Assembly: GCA_029379385.1 (NCBI GenBank) | Contig: CM055614.1 | Span: 1,240,001-1,304,000, forward strand | Origin: Quillaja saponaria | Lineage: Eukaryota > Streptophyta > Magnoliopsida > Fabales > Quillajaceae | Direction of reading: 5' to 3' | Length of the DNA: 64,000 nt | Part shown: positions 35,791 through 48,628 of the stretch, piece after piece | Numbering within the stretch: position 1 is the first letter of the stretch | Layout of the letters: every line of letters starts with the position of its first letter | Program-made: the position numbers and the translations under genes | Notes under the pieces: generated by a model | What the model was told of the DNA's origin: nothing | Seen by the model: the letters and a program-made list of their open reading frames with translations, nothing else | Databases searched by the model: none

Positions 35791-38159
35791 TTCTACTTAT
35801 AGATTGCAGATTTCATGCATAATTAATAAAAGGACTATTATTGCTGGCAATTAACGTTTTGTTTGTCCTAAGCCGGCTTCAACTTTAACCTAGTCATGTG
35901 GTTGACACGTCATCTTACTCATAACCACATTTGTATGTCCACGTTTTAAAAAAAAATATCAATGTGAATGCAAGGAATGACTCCAACCACTAATTTTGAT
36001 TGCATTTGATTAAATATTTGATAACAAATTCATAAAAATACCTTATTAATTTATTATCTATCAAAATTAAAATTATATAAATACTTGCACGATATATTAC
36101 CCACTTCCTTCAAAATTCAAAATATTAATAATCATTTTATATTGGACAAAAAAGAATATTTGGTCGACCAAAGGATACTATATGCTCTTGTATATATATA
36201 TATATATAAAATGGTAATGGATTAATTAGTACATGGTTATTTCACTAATTAATTATAAAAAAGCTACTTGTGATATATTATATGATAATAGGTGTTTGCC
36301 TTTTGATTTCTTTAATGGAATGCTGGTGACACAGTACATGCGCAAAAAGTTATCAAGAATATATGAAGAATAAAAATACTAATAGATAATAAAAGGCATG
36401 CACAATAAAAAAGTGGGAATCGTATAAAATATTGAATGTTTTGGGAGGACTTGGAAATTTAAAATTGGTATCCAAATATTGAATTCAAGTTTTAGGCTTT
36501 AGAGGCCCTTAATTGTTTCTGTGTTCATATATATAATTGGTATTAAGCTCATGGTTTTCCTCCAAACCCACCACCATGATATTTTGTATATTTCTTATTT
36601 ATTTAAGGGGTTTGGAACATTTATTCTTGTATTATTTGTTAGTATTTGACTACAAGTATTTGTGTAATTATTAATATGTCTTGTGCTTACTTAGGATACA
36701 TGTCATATTTCTGAAAAATTAGTTGGACAGAGTATTAAAAAAATAAAAAGCAAAATGAGAGTATGGACAATTTTTCATTCACTGCATGGTTCTTAAATAA
36801 TGGAACTAATTAATTCAAGAGATACATGTGTTTCATAACATATATATATATACATTTTATTAATTATTTGTAAATTTTGTTTAAATTATATATTGATGAA
36901 AGAAAAGTAACATCAGATTTTATTAATAAATAAATTAATTGACTTGTTTGATTGTTGCATTTTTTTTCAATAGATGAGTGTGCCAAAACTTGATAACCCT
37001 ATCTCTACTATATCATAAATACCTCGAACAAGAGAACAGATGTGTAGCAGCTACACCCATCTCTATCATTTATCAAACACAATCTGCAAAAACTTTAGCT
37101 ATTTACTCTAAAAGAAAGTCAAGAAAATCAACTGAGAAATTTAATGATTTACTCATTTTATTTTATTTTTAGTATAGTGAAAATATTCAAATTCGACATT
37201 AAAAAATGAAAAATAGGTACCAATCATTTCATTTACTTTAATATCATCTATCAAAGTTGAAGATTGTAAAAATTTTGTAGATTGAAGACAGTATTTTTCA
37301 AGTCAAAATTCGTTAATAATTAAATAATTGATATATTTTTAAAATTAATTATCAGTAATTGAATAATAAAAAAATTATGATAATTATAATAAATATTATT
37401 TAGTTATTTTTCAAGTCAAAATATTTTAATAAGTAAATTAATTGATATATTTTTAAAAACACTTATTTAATAATTAAATAATATTAAATTTATGATAATT
37501 ATAATGAATGTTATTAACTTTTTATATAAACATATGTTCTAAATTCAAAAATTAATTAATTATTAATTAAATAATATTAAATTAACTATGCTACAAATTT
37601 TTTATATATATTAATTTAACAATTGTACAAAAAACTCTTTATATTTATTAGGAAAGAAAAATCTGAGTTATTTTCTTGAGTAATTGTGACATGTTTCCCA
37701 CTGTTTTTGACTGGATTGTCACTTCTTAATGTGGGGTATCTTGAGGTGACTTTTTCTTTTCTTTTCCTTTTTTGCCCCTCAACTTTATCCAACTTGGATC
37801 TTGAATTTACAGAAATTGTGACAGAAGGTTAGCTTGTAAAACGGTTAAAAAGATAAGCCAACACAGGTTTTTTAGTCATTATCGATTCTCACCGTAGAAT
37901 GAAATTAAGGAAGAATTATATAAAATATTGGGTGATTTTTCTTTTATCGTCGTCATCCCATGCTTTCCGTCCAAATCAGACCCCGCTGTCTCCTTCCGTT
38001 TCTCGAGAAACAAACAAACAAACCCCACCTACGACTGGTACGCGCCATTCTACAAGTACCCAATGTTGCCTCCACTTTCATCCTCTGTCCTTGTGAAAAC
38101 CTTTTGCTTAATGTAATAGAACGTTCTAGTCTTCTTTTCCTGTGTTTCTTTTTTGTCAA
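35791..38159. other. Intergenic AT-rich DNA and F-box/PP2 promoter
   Basis: Very AT-rich with a TATA-type run at 36192-36207. The last 260 bp before 38160 are CT-rich (TCTCGAGAAAC, CACTTTCATCC) and look like the leader of the F-box/PP2 gene. ORFs starting at 37899, 37928 and 37960 lie in this leader and are probably noncoding or upstream ORFs. Confidence 0.5.
37291..37515 (+). repeat. 112-bp tandem duplication
   Basis: Units 37291-37402 and 37403-37515 share TATTTTTCAAGTCAAAAT, TTGATATATTTTTAAAA and TTATGATAATTATAAT in the same order. About 640 bp upstream of the F-box/PP2 start. Confidence 0.85.
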
Positions 38160-40546
38160 ATGGGTGCTAGTTTCTCATTCTTCCATGCAAACCCAAACGG
38201 GTCGTCGATTCTGCAATTAAAACCCAGTATAGGTGACTTGCCGGAGAGTTGTTTGGCTTCAATTCTTGAATATATGGACCCACCGGAGATTTGTAAAGTG
38301 GCAACGTTAAATCGGGCTTTTCGAGGTGCTTCCTGGGCTGATTTTGTCTGGGAATCGAAATTACCCCCGAATTATGAGATTCTTGTCCGCAGAATCTTTG
38401 AAGATTTCCCGGAAAATATGTCCAAGAGAGGAATCTACACAAGACTCTGTCGGCTTAATACTTTTGATGGCGGGACCAAGGTAAGTAAGGAAATGATCCA
38501 TTCACTAGTCATTAGGCTTATCAGTGGTTCTGAACATGGAGAAAATTTTAGGTTTTGATTTTCCAATCTACTTAAGGATAACATTTTAAAGAGAAAAAGT
38601 AAATCCGTCTGCTATTCCAGCCTCAAATCAGGGGTTTCTGTTCTGTTTGATGAAAAATTATGGGAAGGAGAAGAATTGGCTTCTGATTCTCATGTCATTG
38701 ATTGGGAAGAGATCTGAGAAAAAGAATTTTCCCGGAAAATTAATTAAGTTTCTACTTTCTATACAAATATATGGAGCGAAAGAATAAGAATTGATACATA
38801 ATTTCCTGTTACTCAAATTCCTTGTTCAAAACTGAAATGAATGGGTTTGATTGTTTCTTGTGTATCAGCTTTGTTGCTAATGGGCTTGGTATGGGTTTTG
38901 TGCAGAAGGTTTGGCTGGATAAAGGCACGGGAAGTATTTGTCTGTCCATTTCTTCAAAGGGATTAACCATAACTGGAGTTGATGATAGAAGATATTGGAA
39001 TCATATCCCAACAGAAGAATCTAGGTGAGATTCATCACAAAAATCTCCTTAGAATACTGTAATTTTCATAGAAATTGGATAAGTTCTGTTCTTTTGCATG
39101 TATGGTTTAGTTGCCTGATGAAAGTTCAAGTGTTATGAAGGTTGCTCTGCTCGAACTTGCCAAAGTAGGTTATATTGTTGTCTTTATGTCATTTCTAATG
39201 TTTTACCCCCCTTAAATGCCTCCATGCATGTTGTTAATTGGCTAGGAAATTTAACACAATCAATTTCTTAACGAGTTTACGCCTTGAAGGTGAATTTATG
39301 GTCTGTATTCTTTTCTTTGCTAATCCTTAGATGTCTTTTCTTCAATCGTGGCTCTCGATATATTTTAGGGTAGAAGTCCTAGGTTGAATTTAGATAAAAT
39401 ACAATTTGTTGGTAGTTTAGACTTTAGACTGCCATCTTTTCTTGCTTTCCCTTTCTTAGCCTTCCTGATTACTGTGGTCAGTAGCATGTTTGTTTTGTAG
39501 ATTTATTCTTGTGCACACTTTTACTCTGAATAGCTAATGCACTGCAACTGATTCAAGATTGTCTGGAAAGCTAATGACTATAACTCATTAGAGAAGTACT
39601 TAGTTAATCATGCACTATAAAATCTGCTAGTTGCACTATGAAATCTTGTTGGTTTTCTCAAGAAACTTAATCATTTGAGATGATGAAATCATTTGTCAGT
39701 AAAGGGATTTGAGTGTGCATATATAAGTCTCATGTCTTTTTCTCTTATAACTTCTTTGGATGTTTGGATTGTTATATTTTCCACTACACTATCCTGTTAT
39801 ATCCTCATTTTTATTTCTTAATCTTTTCTGTTTGTTGCATATAAAATTGAAAATCTTTTCGTTCCTTCCGTTTTCAGCCCAGTTTTGGATTGAACAAAAA
39901 TCTGAAATAATAGGAAAGCCAAGGGACATTCCCTTGGCTTTGTTTCCCTCTTTACTTGTAAGACAATTCAGTCCATGCTCTGTGGTGCTTATTTACTTAA
40001 GATTGATGAACTTAAATATGTTTCTTCATTTCCCGTTTCTTTCATTGCTGATGCATAGTACGGTATTTTATCTTTTCACTCATGTAGAAATGGAATTGAT
40101 TAAGAATTATTTCCATTGCGTCTAGGTTCCGCAGTGTTGCTTATCTCCAACAAATCTGGTGGTTTGAAGTTGATGGGGAAGTTGAGTTCCCATTTCCGAC
40201 AGGAACATATAGCCTATTTTTCAGACTACACCTGGGGCGGGCGTCCAAGAGGTTTGGACGCCGAGTATGCAGTACAGATAATGTCCATGGTTGGGACATA
40301 AAGCCTGTAAGATTCCAGCTATGGACTTCAGATGGGCAGTATGTTGCATCCCAGTGCTTCCTAGATGGACCTGGGAAGTGGAACTACTACCACGCGGGTG
40401 ACTTTATTGTTGACAAGGCCGATGCATTGACAAAGATTAAGTTTTCTATGACGCAGATCGATTGCACACACACAAAAGGTGGTCTCTGTGTAGATTCTGT
40501 ACAGATATACCCGAGAGATATGGGGAAGAGGTTGAAGCATTTTTAA
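38160..40546 (+). CDS. F-box/PP2 lectin-like protein (PP2-A13 type)
   Basis: Three exons: 38160-38480, 38906-39024, 40126-40546, in phase, giving 286 residues, the usual length. Starts MGASFSFF. The F-box spans about residues 24-66 (IGDLPESCLASILEYMDPPE, ICKVATLNRAFRGAS, DFVWESKLP). The phloem-protein-2 domain (about 107-280) contains GSICLSISSKGL, RRYWNHIP, the core QIWWFEVDGEVEF, GTYSLFFRL, HGWDIKPVRFQL, FSMTQIDCTHTKGGLCVDSV. The F-box should bind SKP1 in an SCF ubiquitin ligase, and the PP2 fold is a carbohydrate-binding module, so the protein may recognise glycosylated targets; the target is unknown. Intron positions match the family as I remember it. All key motifs are intact. Confidence 0.95.
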
Positions 40547-41678
40547 ACTGCTGGTAACCTTTGTAGGTAGGATGTATCACTGTATTATAAAGAGCTTAGG
40601 GAGTAGTTTCTCTGGAAAGATCAGATTTTAATGTTCCTTTTCAGTCTAGAATCTTGTATTTAGTGAGGCTATGTGTAGTACGCCAAGACTTGTTAATTTA
40701 TTGTATTCATTTTTCGAACAGCTCTTATCTTCATTACAGCAGTGTGTATTGGATTTTTGAAAATCAATGCTGCTTGACGTTCTAGCGGTTATTTCTATGG
40801 CATTTGCACAGCAGTACAGGTTTTCAAAGTATCTCAGAAATATGATCTGAATGGCTCCTATTTCTTGTAGTTCCAATTGAAATTTTAGAAATGTTGATTT
40901 GAAAGCAATGGAACTTCTAGTTGTGAGACAGATTTAGAAATAGAAAAAAATCAGACCCATGTGGACTATCACAGTCCACTCAAAAATTCGAATAAAATCC
41001 GTAAAATTGAAACACCTCCTTTTAGTAACATAGGGAATAGGTACGAACGATAGCTAAGCCGTAAGAATCTTATCAAACAATAAAAATATTTTTGGTGAAG
41101 GAGGACGAAATCAATCTATCGTCAATTCAATGGGACCACTAACTATATGAAAACCTGAAAAATCTCAGGTTTATACATTAAAAAAAAAAAAAAAAACTTT
41201 TAAGGGTAGGCCAAGGTCCTCGGTCTCCTTTTCAGCCAAAATAAATAAAATCCTCAGCTTCCCTCTCTACGTCAGTGGGACAAAGGGTAGAATTAGACAC
41301 ATCAATAATATCACTAAATTAAGGATTCTCCTTGTTTGTAGTGGCTATCAAAGAGGGTTTATTTGCCTGCTAATGAAATAAGCTACGGCGGCTGTTATCA
41401 AAAGGTGAAATACATAAATTGAAGATAATTACTCAAAACACCTTACAAAGAAAAAAGATGCATAATTAGACACCTTACAATTAAAAGACTTCTATGATTC
41501 CGTCATAATATATTCTCACAATATATATGTTCCAATAATCACCATTAAACGATACTAACAGCACAGAGCCCTTTTGTAAGGCAGTAGTACAAAAATGGTT
41601 GAACATCTTGCGGAAGGTGCCATGCGGGTCTGCAATCAAATGACTTCGCATTTCATGTAGGTCAGTCTTGTACTATTG
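40547..41678. other. Convergent 3' flanks of the F-box/PP2 and RRP36-like genes
   Basis: The two genes are transcribed toward each other. The interval holds their 3' UTRs and an A run at 41181-41197. No other gene is seen. Confidence 0.5.
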
Positions 41679-44206
41679 TTACTCACCGGGCCTACGATAT
41701 GGCATGAATTTATGGTCCTTTGCAGCATTCTTCCTCCTCTTTTTCTCAATGAACTTTTCAAGCTTGCCTGATGCCTGATTGCATGAAGTGCATATATAGT
41801 TAGGGGAAATAGATGCTATTCTCAAACATAGAAAATGAAAAGAAAAATCATTATTTCCTTTCCATGAATACATATCTTATGGTTGTTCATTTTCATATCA
41901 TAACGAAAGGCAGGAACATACCTTGAGCTCCTTGTATTTTTCAATAAGTCTTTGCTCCCGGATTTCAGCTGCAAGTAACAGAACCAAGTAAACATCTATA
42001 TCTACCAGCAATGTGCTTCTGTATTCATTTATCTAAGCACCTCTTAGACAGCATCTCCAAAAAATTAATTTCTAGTGAACCCTTTGACAAGAAAGGAATG
42101 GGCCAGCATTTGATTTTAAAGTTATACATGCTACATAAAATTGGATATGGCTTTAAACAACAAGGAATGCAACATAAAATTACATATTATAACCATCATC
42201 GCTAACATATCACCGTCAATAACATACAAGCATCTCAATCACCAACACTAATATCCTGATCTAGCATTAAATCTCTACCAGAAAAGAGTACAAACTTCTA
42301 TAGAGCCACTGCCACTATTCAACAGAGATGAAAAGAATTAGGACAAGTCTGACACTTTATTTGCTTCAGTATATGAATTACCTATTTGAGCCAATGCCTC
42401 ACAAATACATTGGCTCCATGCATTTTCAGGATATGTGCTCAAAATATTTTGGATTCCCTGGGTCCCAGTCTAATATTGTAAAAAGGCAGAGACAGACTAA
42501 ACACCAATTTATAACAACTATGAAGGAAAACATTACATTTCTTCATATAAAAGGGACGTTTCCCCTGCTTTGCTGCTTCCCTCTCTTTCTTCTTGTGCTT
42601 AGCCAATATATCTGCATCAGCACGCTTGGTTGTATCAGATTTTAACTGTTTGTCCTGAAAAGATTATCAAAATCGAGTTGGTGGACAGGAAAAGTTTTGA
42701 CATTTCCCGAGATATAAATCAATTTAAAAGTGACGTCCAACATGGTTAGACCGATGACCATAATCAATCAACATAAAATCCCCATCCAAAGGGGCAAGTA
42801 CTTACAATCCAAGATATGCGTTCTTCTACTTCATTGATGATTTTTGGATCTTTGCATTTTTTCAATTTCTTATGCAATGCCTGTTACATCCCGAAAACAT
42901 AATGACAAATTAAACAACAAGTAGAAGAAACTTAAGAACAATTTTTTTAACAAAATAAATTCAATAAGACTACCTCTTTTTCAGCAGGAAGCTCATTTTC
43001 AAATAAAAAATTATATCTCTTTCTAAACCTGTAAGACCCAAGAAAGCACTACATATTATTCAACAACAAACATTCCTATACAAAATACAACAGACTTCCT
43101 TCTAATGCAAACTTGAGGTTTGTCTGAGAGCTATAAATAAGACAGCCACATGTAAATTATCTACAGCAGAACATAATTGGCAAAACGAGCATGTGTTAGG
43201 AGAGAAGCTCACCCCTCTGTGTCAAGTGTACCACATAGAGATTCAAATCGAGGATCACGTGCTACCTGAGCATATTGAAAGGTCCACATTGTTCAACAAG
43301 CTTCATATAAAAGTAACAACTGATATGAACTAAAAGAAAATTTAAAATATATTAACGGTTCTCAACAAGAAGATTCGACACAATATTCTTGCATTACATA
43401 TATCAACATTTCACTAAAAAAATATGCATAAGCCTATTTATATGGTAAGTTCATGTTATCCAGGGTGGATATAAAATAAAAGAACAAGCAAAAGACTGTT
43501 AGTTTTCTTCCTTGATACACACTGCAAATTTATTAGAGTTTGGGAAGAACTCTTAGCATTGTAAAACTCTTCATATCAAATCCAACCACACCGCAAGAGC
43601 TGAATAGAGCAATGTTGAAGCTGAAAAACTTTTACTAGAAACTGAAACAAAGTTTAGTCAATTCGTGTTCCAGTGAGAATGCAGGAGTAAGTGTAACAGT
43701 AGAAGTGGACAACTCCAAACACTAACTAAAGAATCGAACCTTGGCAGCAAGTCCATATAAACAAGTAAACTCACCTTCTTAGGAGCTTGAACAATATCTC
43801 TAAATGTAGGAACTGGCTTCTTGCTACTAGCCTCCATTGGCCTTCAGAAATGCCGCAATCAGCTACTTCCTTATTTTGTAAAATAGACAAAACTGATGAA
43901 TTAAAATACCTATTCTTGTTGGCCCTCCTTGACATTTTTTCCTCTTTTGGTTTTTGGAAAACCAAATGTGACCCATTTGAACGTGCTTTTTGCAACTCCT
44001 CAAATGTGACATCTGCTAGCTCATTCTCTATCTCCTCCTCCTATATCATATAACCAAGTATTAATAAGCTGTTTAACCAAAGTTTTAAAAATTCTGTGCT
44101 TTTCAGAGTTGCCCACATCTTCCGAAGGAATAGAAGAACAATCTTCATTACTCTCCTTGAACTGGATTCTGCTGGAACTGGCAAGTTCAGTACTGGGTTT
44201 CTTCAT
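41679..44206 (-). CDS. rRNA-processing protein RRP36-like
   Basis: Nine coding exons: 44206-44117, 44040-43910, 43841-43775, 43265-43213, 43028-42974, 42880-42806, 42654-42537, 41968-41922, 41774-41679; 243 residues with all phases agreeing. The exon 1 donor (GAT|GTGGGC at 44116) is weak but is the only in-phase choice leaving a normal intron. Motifs: VTFEELQKARSNGSH, KMSRRANKNRPMEASSKKPV, RDPRFESLCG, FRKRYNFLFE, a basic coiled segment (KHKKKEREAAKQGKRPFYMK), and the C-terminal FIEKKRRKNAAKDHKFMPYR. RRP36 is a nucleolar factor of the small-subunit processome needed for early 18S rRNA cleavage. AATTTTAG just upstream of the ATG looks like a splice acceptor, so the 5' UTR is probably split with a first exon near 45050-45180. 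Confidence 0.92.
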
Positions 44207-44439
44207 TTCACCTAAAATTTAAGCTCAATTGAAATCAATTCAATTCCATTGAAACAAATCATTTAAATTAAATTGAATTTTATGGTTTGGAAAACAAATA
44301 TAAGTAATAGAATTCAATTTATTAATTTTAAAACATTACCCTTTAATCAATCAAAAAAAAAAAAAAAAAAACGATAAGCAGTTCTGCAATCATGGCTGGC
44401 TGATCATTCACACCTTGCACGTTCAAAAAATTATTTACC

Positions 44440-44585
44440 TACGAAAACTCAGAGACATATTGTGGTGGGTTTTGGCTTTGACTTCAACTTTTTCGATCTG
44501 AACCAGTTCATCAACTATTCGGTTTATCCCTTCAGTTACGACAGAGGGTGGCTTTGATGTTCTTTTGATTAGGGTAAGAGTTGAT
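44440..44585 (-). other. Short orphan coding-like segment in the RRP36 5' UTR intron
   Basis: The minus strand is open for about 48 codons and reads like real protein (KPPSVVTEGINRIVDELVQ, then IEKVEVKAKTHHNMSLSFRR). The piece PPSVV...NRIVDEL faintly recalls the N-terminal part of organellar ribosomal protein L7/L12, but the similarity is short. It has no start or continuation in the neighbourhood. It may be an inserted gene fragment or chance. Confidence 0.25.
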
Positions 44586-45180
44586 GTAAAAAGGAATCAA
44601 AATTAAGACTATGTTTGTCAAAACAATTTTTTATTGCCTCAATTGAAGAATGAATTCAATTTCCACAAAAACTTATTCCAAAATTATAAAAAAATAAAAA
44701 TTGAATTTTAAGATTATGATTTTTTTTTTTCCCGAACACACCTTAGAGTGTTATTTCCAATGGCAGCCATAGCAACGAAGGGGATTACATATGGTAGCTG
44801 AATCAAGTATAATACGCTTATGTATGTTTGAGTAACCAATTATTTCATAAAATTTTACCAACGAAGGCATTACACCTTTCAATTTTTATTCTTGGTTGGT
44901 GATTCAAAGAAGTATTTAATACTTTAAAGGGAAGAAAAGAAAAAGCTAAAACATAAATTCAAATAGACAAGCCAGTAATTGAAATAGAAAAATAAAACCA
45001 AATACTAAGATCAAACCTTACCAGAGATGTTCAAATAGACAAGCACTCAAGTTTCCCAAGCCACAGGCTCACAAGGAAGCCTAAAAATCAAATTGAATCT
45101 GTTATGACTTACAATTTAGGGTTTTGAAATGAGAAAAAGAAAGAGAATGAGAAGACGGAAACCACAGTAGTAGAAGACAC

Positions 45181-45470
45181 ACTGGGAGAGACAGAGACAG
45201 AGAATTATTTCTTTATAAATGGGTAAATTCGTAAATGCAATGTTCTCAACTGGATTCAAAATGGGCCGGAGTTGTATGGTACTGTCATTGGGCTTCAGCC
45301 ATCAAAAGTATAATTATAAGAGGGTAAATACGTAATCTTCTACAACAAAAAGTACACAGAAAAAACCCAAACTCATGACTACCTGCAATCTAGCCAAACA
45401 GAAATATCACTGAAATTTCAGCGAGTCGGAATTCTGTGACCAAGACTCGGGCTGAAGCCTAATCAAAGCC
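45181..45470. promoter_or_regulatory. Compact divergent promoter between RRP36-like and LPLAT genes
   Basis: The RRP36-like leader appears to start near 45180 (minus) and the acyltransferase ATG is at 45471 (plus), leaving under 300 bp for both promoters. The TTTATAAATGGG near 45212 is a possible TATA-like element. Shared regulation is inferred from spacing only. Confidence 0.45.
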
Positions 45471-48400
45471 ATGGACCTGGACATGGAATCCATGGCAGCC
45501 ACGATAGGGGTCTCTGTCCTTGTGCTTCGATTTCTTCTATGTTTCGTAGCCACCATTCCTGTCAGCTTCCTATGGAGATTAGTACCCGGTCGACTTCCCA
45601 AGCACATTTACTCGGCCGGAACCGGTGCTCTGCTCTCGTACCTCTCTTTCGGATTCTTTTCCAATCTCCATTTTTTGGTCCCGATGTTACTGGGCTACGC
45701 TTCAATGGTCCTCTATCGCCCCCTTTGTGGAATCATCACCTTCTTTCTAGGATTTGGTTATCTCATTGGCTGGTATGTAATTGGTTTAATTTCTCTTTAT
45801 TTTGTTTATTTTGGAAATTGTTGATGTATTTTTTACTTCATTTACTCATTAATTGATTAATCTGTAATCTATTGTCATCAATTTGCTTTTGATCCCATCA
45901 TTCTATTATTAACATCAAATTACTATTTAGCTAATGGTTGCAGGTTGAGAATCCGCATTTTTTTTTCTTTTTTCAAATATTTTGACTTTTGGTATGTGTT
46001 TGTTTAGCCATTTATATTACATGAGTGGAGATGCATGGAAGGAAGGTGGTATCGATGCCACTGGTGAGTGCGACTTCGTGTATTGAATTTTAACAAAATT
46101 AAGCATATTTCGCCAAAAAAATGAAGTAAGCATATTATTTTCTTTAATTTTGTAGTTATATATATTGGTTTTTAATGTTTGGATGTTGACTTACAATAGG
46201 AGCTTTAATGGTTTTGACACTGAAAGTCATTTCATGTGCAATCAACTACAATGATGGATTACTGAAAGAGGAAGGTTTACGTGATGCTCAAAAGAAAAAC
46301 CGGTTGATTAAATTGCCTTCATTCATTGAGTACTTAGGTTACTGTCTCTGCTGTGGTAGTCACTTTGCTGGTCCTGTTTATGAAGTGAAGGATTATCTTG
46401 ATTGGACTGAAAGAAAGGGGGTAGGTTAATTGTAACTATGTTGTAGGTTAATTGTAACTATGTTCTTAGTTTCTGATTTTGCGGTAAGTAATTATTTTCA
46501 TTTTGTCTTCAATTATAATTCTCTCATTCATAGATTTGGAGCAATTCTGAGAAAGGACAATCCCCATCACCTTATGGGGCAACGATCCGAGCTCTTCTCC
46601 AGGCAGGTTTTTGCATGGGCTTGTACCTATACCTGGTACCTCAGTTTCCTTTGTCCAGGTTTACTGATCCTATTTACCAAGATTGGGGGTTCTGGAAACG
46701 GTTGAGTTACCAATATATGTCTGGCTTTACAGCCCGTTGGAAATATTACTTCATCTGGTCAATTTCAGAGGCTTCTCTTATCATTTCTGGCCTGGGTTTC
46801 AGTGGCTGGACAGAATCTTCTCCTCCAAAGCCACGTTGGGATCGTGCGAAAAATGTTGATATCCTAGGCGTTGAGTTTGCTAAGAGTTCAGTCGTGTTAC
46901 CACTTGTATGGAACATACAAGTCAGCACCTGGCTTCGTCACTGTGAGTTTCATGCTATCCCTGCATTTGTTATGCTTTTCTGCTTCAGTATAACTTGGGA
47001 ACTACTCAGTTTTAAGACAGAAAAATTGAAGTTCAGTTGTGGCTGCCCAATTTCATAGTTCTGATAGTGATCTGGTAACCTATTTTGTTATCTAACAATC
47101 TTGTGGTCAATGATTGCTACAGTTATTAGTTTGATTTTTAAGAAAAAGTTCCTCAGTGGGAATCTTTTTGTTTTTAATAAGTCACAGCAACCAAAACCAC
47201 AGCCATTAGTTTTTTTTCTTTGTCCTAACCTGTATGGTGCTGTAGATGTGTAGTAGCAGATTACCTGTTATATAAGCTTTTAAGTGGTAACATTTCTGCT
47301 ATGTTTGCTTGTGTAGATGTTTACGAGAGGCTCGTCCAGAAGGGGAAGAAACCTGGTTTCTTTCAGCTACTGGCTACACAAACTGTCAGTGCAATTTGGC
47401 ATGTGAGTATGATTCGATGCTGGCTTGATTATATAATTATTTATTCATGTGCCTGTGTACTTACTCATTTGTACCAAACAGAACTGTCAAACTCACAGTT
47501 ACGAAAAACTTTTTCGTTTTATCTGAATGAAGACAGATATTGAACATATTCTTACACGTGCTTTTTCCTTCTTTTCTTTGGATTTGCTAATGCTTCCATA
47601 TCTCTTGAAATAATTAATCAGTAACTGCGGACAGGCGTGTCCTGAGCTGATTCTGTGTAATTTGATGACATAGGTTATTGGTATATCTTTTAAAACTTTT
47701 CTTCAACTAAAATGTGATGCATGAGTTCTGATCAACAGTCCTGCAAATCAAAATCCATAAAACTAAAAACCTTATATTGTAACAACATTTACCCTCGCCT
47801 TTATCTGTTGAAGTTCCAAAATGATCTGGTTCTTGTCTTTTATTTGTTTGTGAGTCATCCAGGGTTTCAGTAGATATGTTTTTACTTCATTACCAACTAG
47901 CTCATGCTTATGATTTCCATAATTCTTATTCATGTGAATGCTCTGTTTTGTTTACATCTTGGCTTGTTTTCTTTATAAGAAAGAAATAACATACAGAATC
48001 CATTAGAGACATAAGGATACAAAAAGATTACTGAAGATTGCAAGCTAAAACAAATTTTCTTTTCTGTTCATTTACAGGGATTGTACCCTGGGTACATAAT
48101 TTTCTTTGTTCAATCAGCTCTGATGATTGCTGGTTCAAGAGGTATTAATCAGACAGCAGTTTTATTCTTGTTGGCTGTTGCCCTTTCTTCAGATACTCAA
48201 CTTGTTGCCAATTGCTTTTTGCAGTCATTTACAAATGGCAGCAAGCTATACCTCCTACGATGGCTATGGTTAAAAATGTACTGGCGTTTTTGAATTTTGC
48301 GTATACACTTTTGGTTCTGAATTACTCTTGTGTGGGCTTCATGGTACGTACTCTCTCTCTCTCTCTCACCTGCATTCATCCACGTGTAACACACTAACAC

Positions 48401-48628
48401 AAACTTACACTCAAATGACACAATGGCTTTTCTTGGACTCTAGAAATTGATACAAGCATCTAATCCCTCTTTGCTTGAATGGACTAGGTATTAAGTCTGC
48501 ATGAAACTATTGCCTCATACCGGAGCGTGTATTTTATTGGAACCATTCTTCCCATTGTGCTGATCCTTCTTGGTTATATAATTAAACCTGCAAAGCCCGT
48601 CAGATCTAGAGCTCGGAAAGAACAGTGA
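45471..48628 (+). CDS. MBOAT lysophospholipid acyltransferase (LPLAT1/LPCAT-like)
   Basis: Eight exons: 45471-45772, 46008-46063, 46200-46420, 46534-46942, 47317-47402, 48078-48141, 48225-48343, 48488-48628; 465 residues, matching the family. Multi-pass ER membrane protein beginning with a hydrophobic N-terminus (ATIGVSVLVLRFLLCFVATI). MBOAT signatures are YYMSGDAWKEGGIDATGALM (residues about 102-121), the Asn-containing block VWNIQVSTWLRH (Asn320) and the catalytic-type histidine in SAIWHGLYPGY (His358). A basic C-terminus (KPVRSRARKEQ) suits ER retention. These enzymes re-acylate lysophosphatidylcholine and related lysolipids with acyl-CoA in the Lands cycle and feed fatty acids into and out of membrane lipids. 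Plant LPCAT1/2 are the closest relatives I recall. No defects are seen. Confidence 0.95.
46421..46464 (+). repeat. 22-bp duplication copying the intron 3 splice donor
   Basis: GTAGGTTAATTGTAACTATG plus TT occurs twice in a row at the very start of intron 3 (46421-46442 and 46443-46464). The second copy is a decoy donor of the same sequence. Use of it would add 22 nt and a stop codon (GTA GGT TAA). Confidence 0.9.

Noticed and set aside
37899..38220. Three overlapping short ORFs before the F-box/PP2 start
   Set aside because: They lie in the presumed 5' leader; at most upstream ORFs. The F-box protein clearly starts at 38160.
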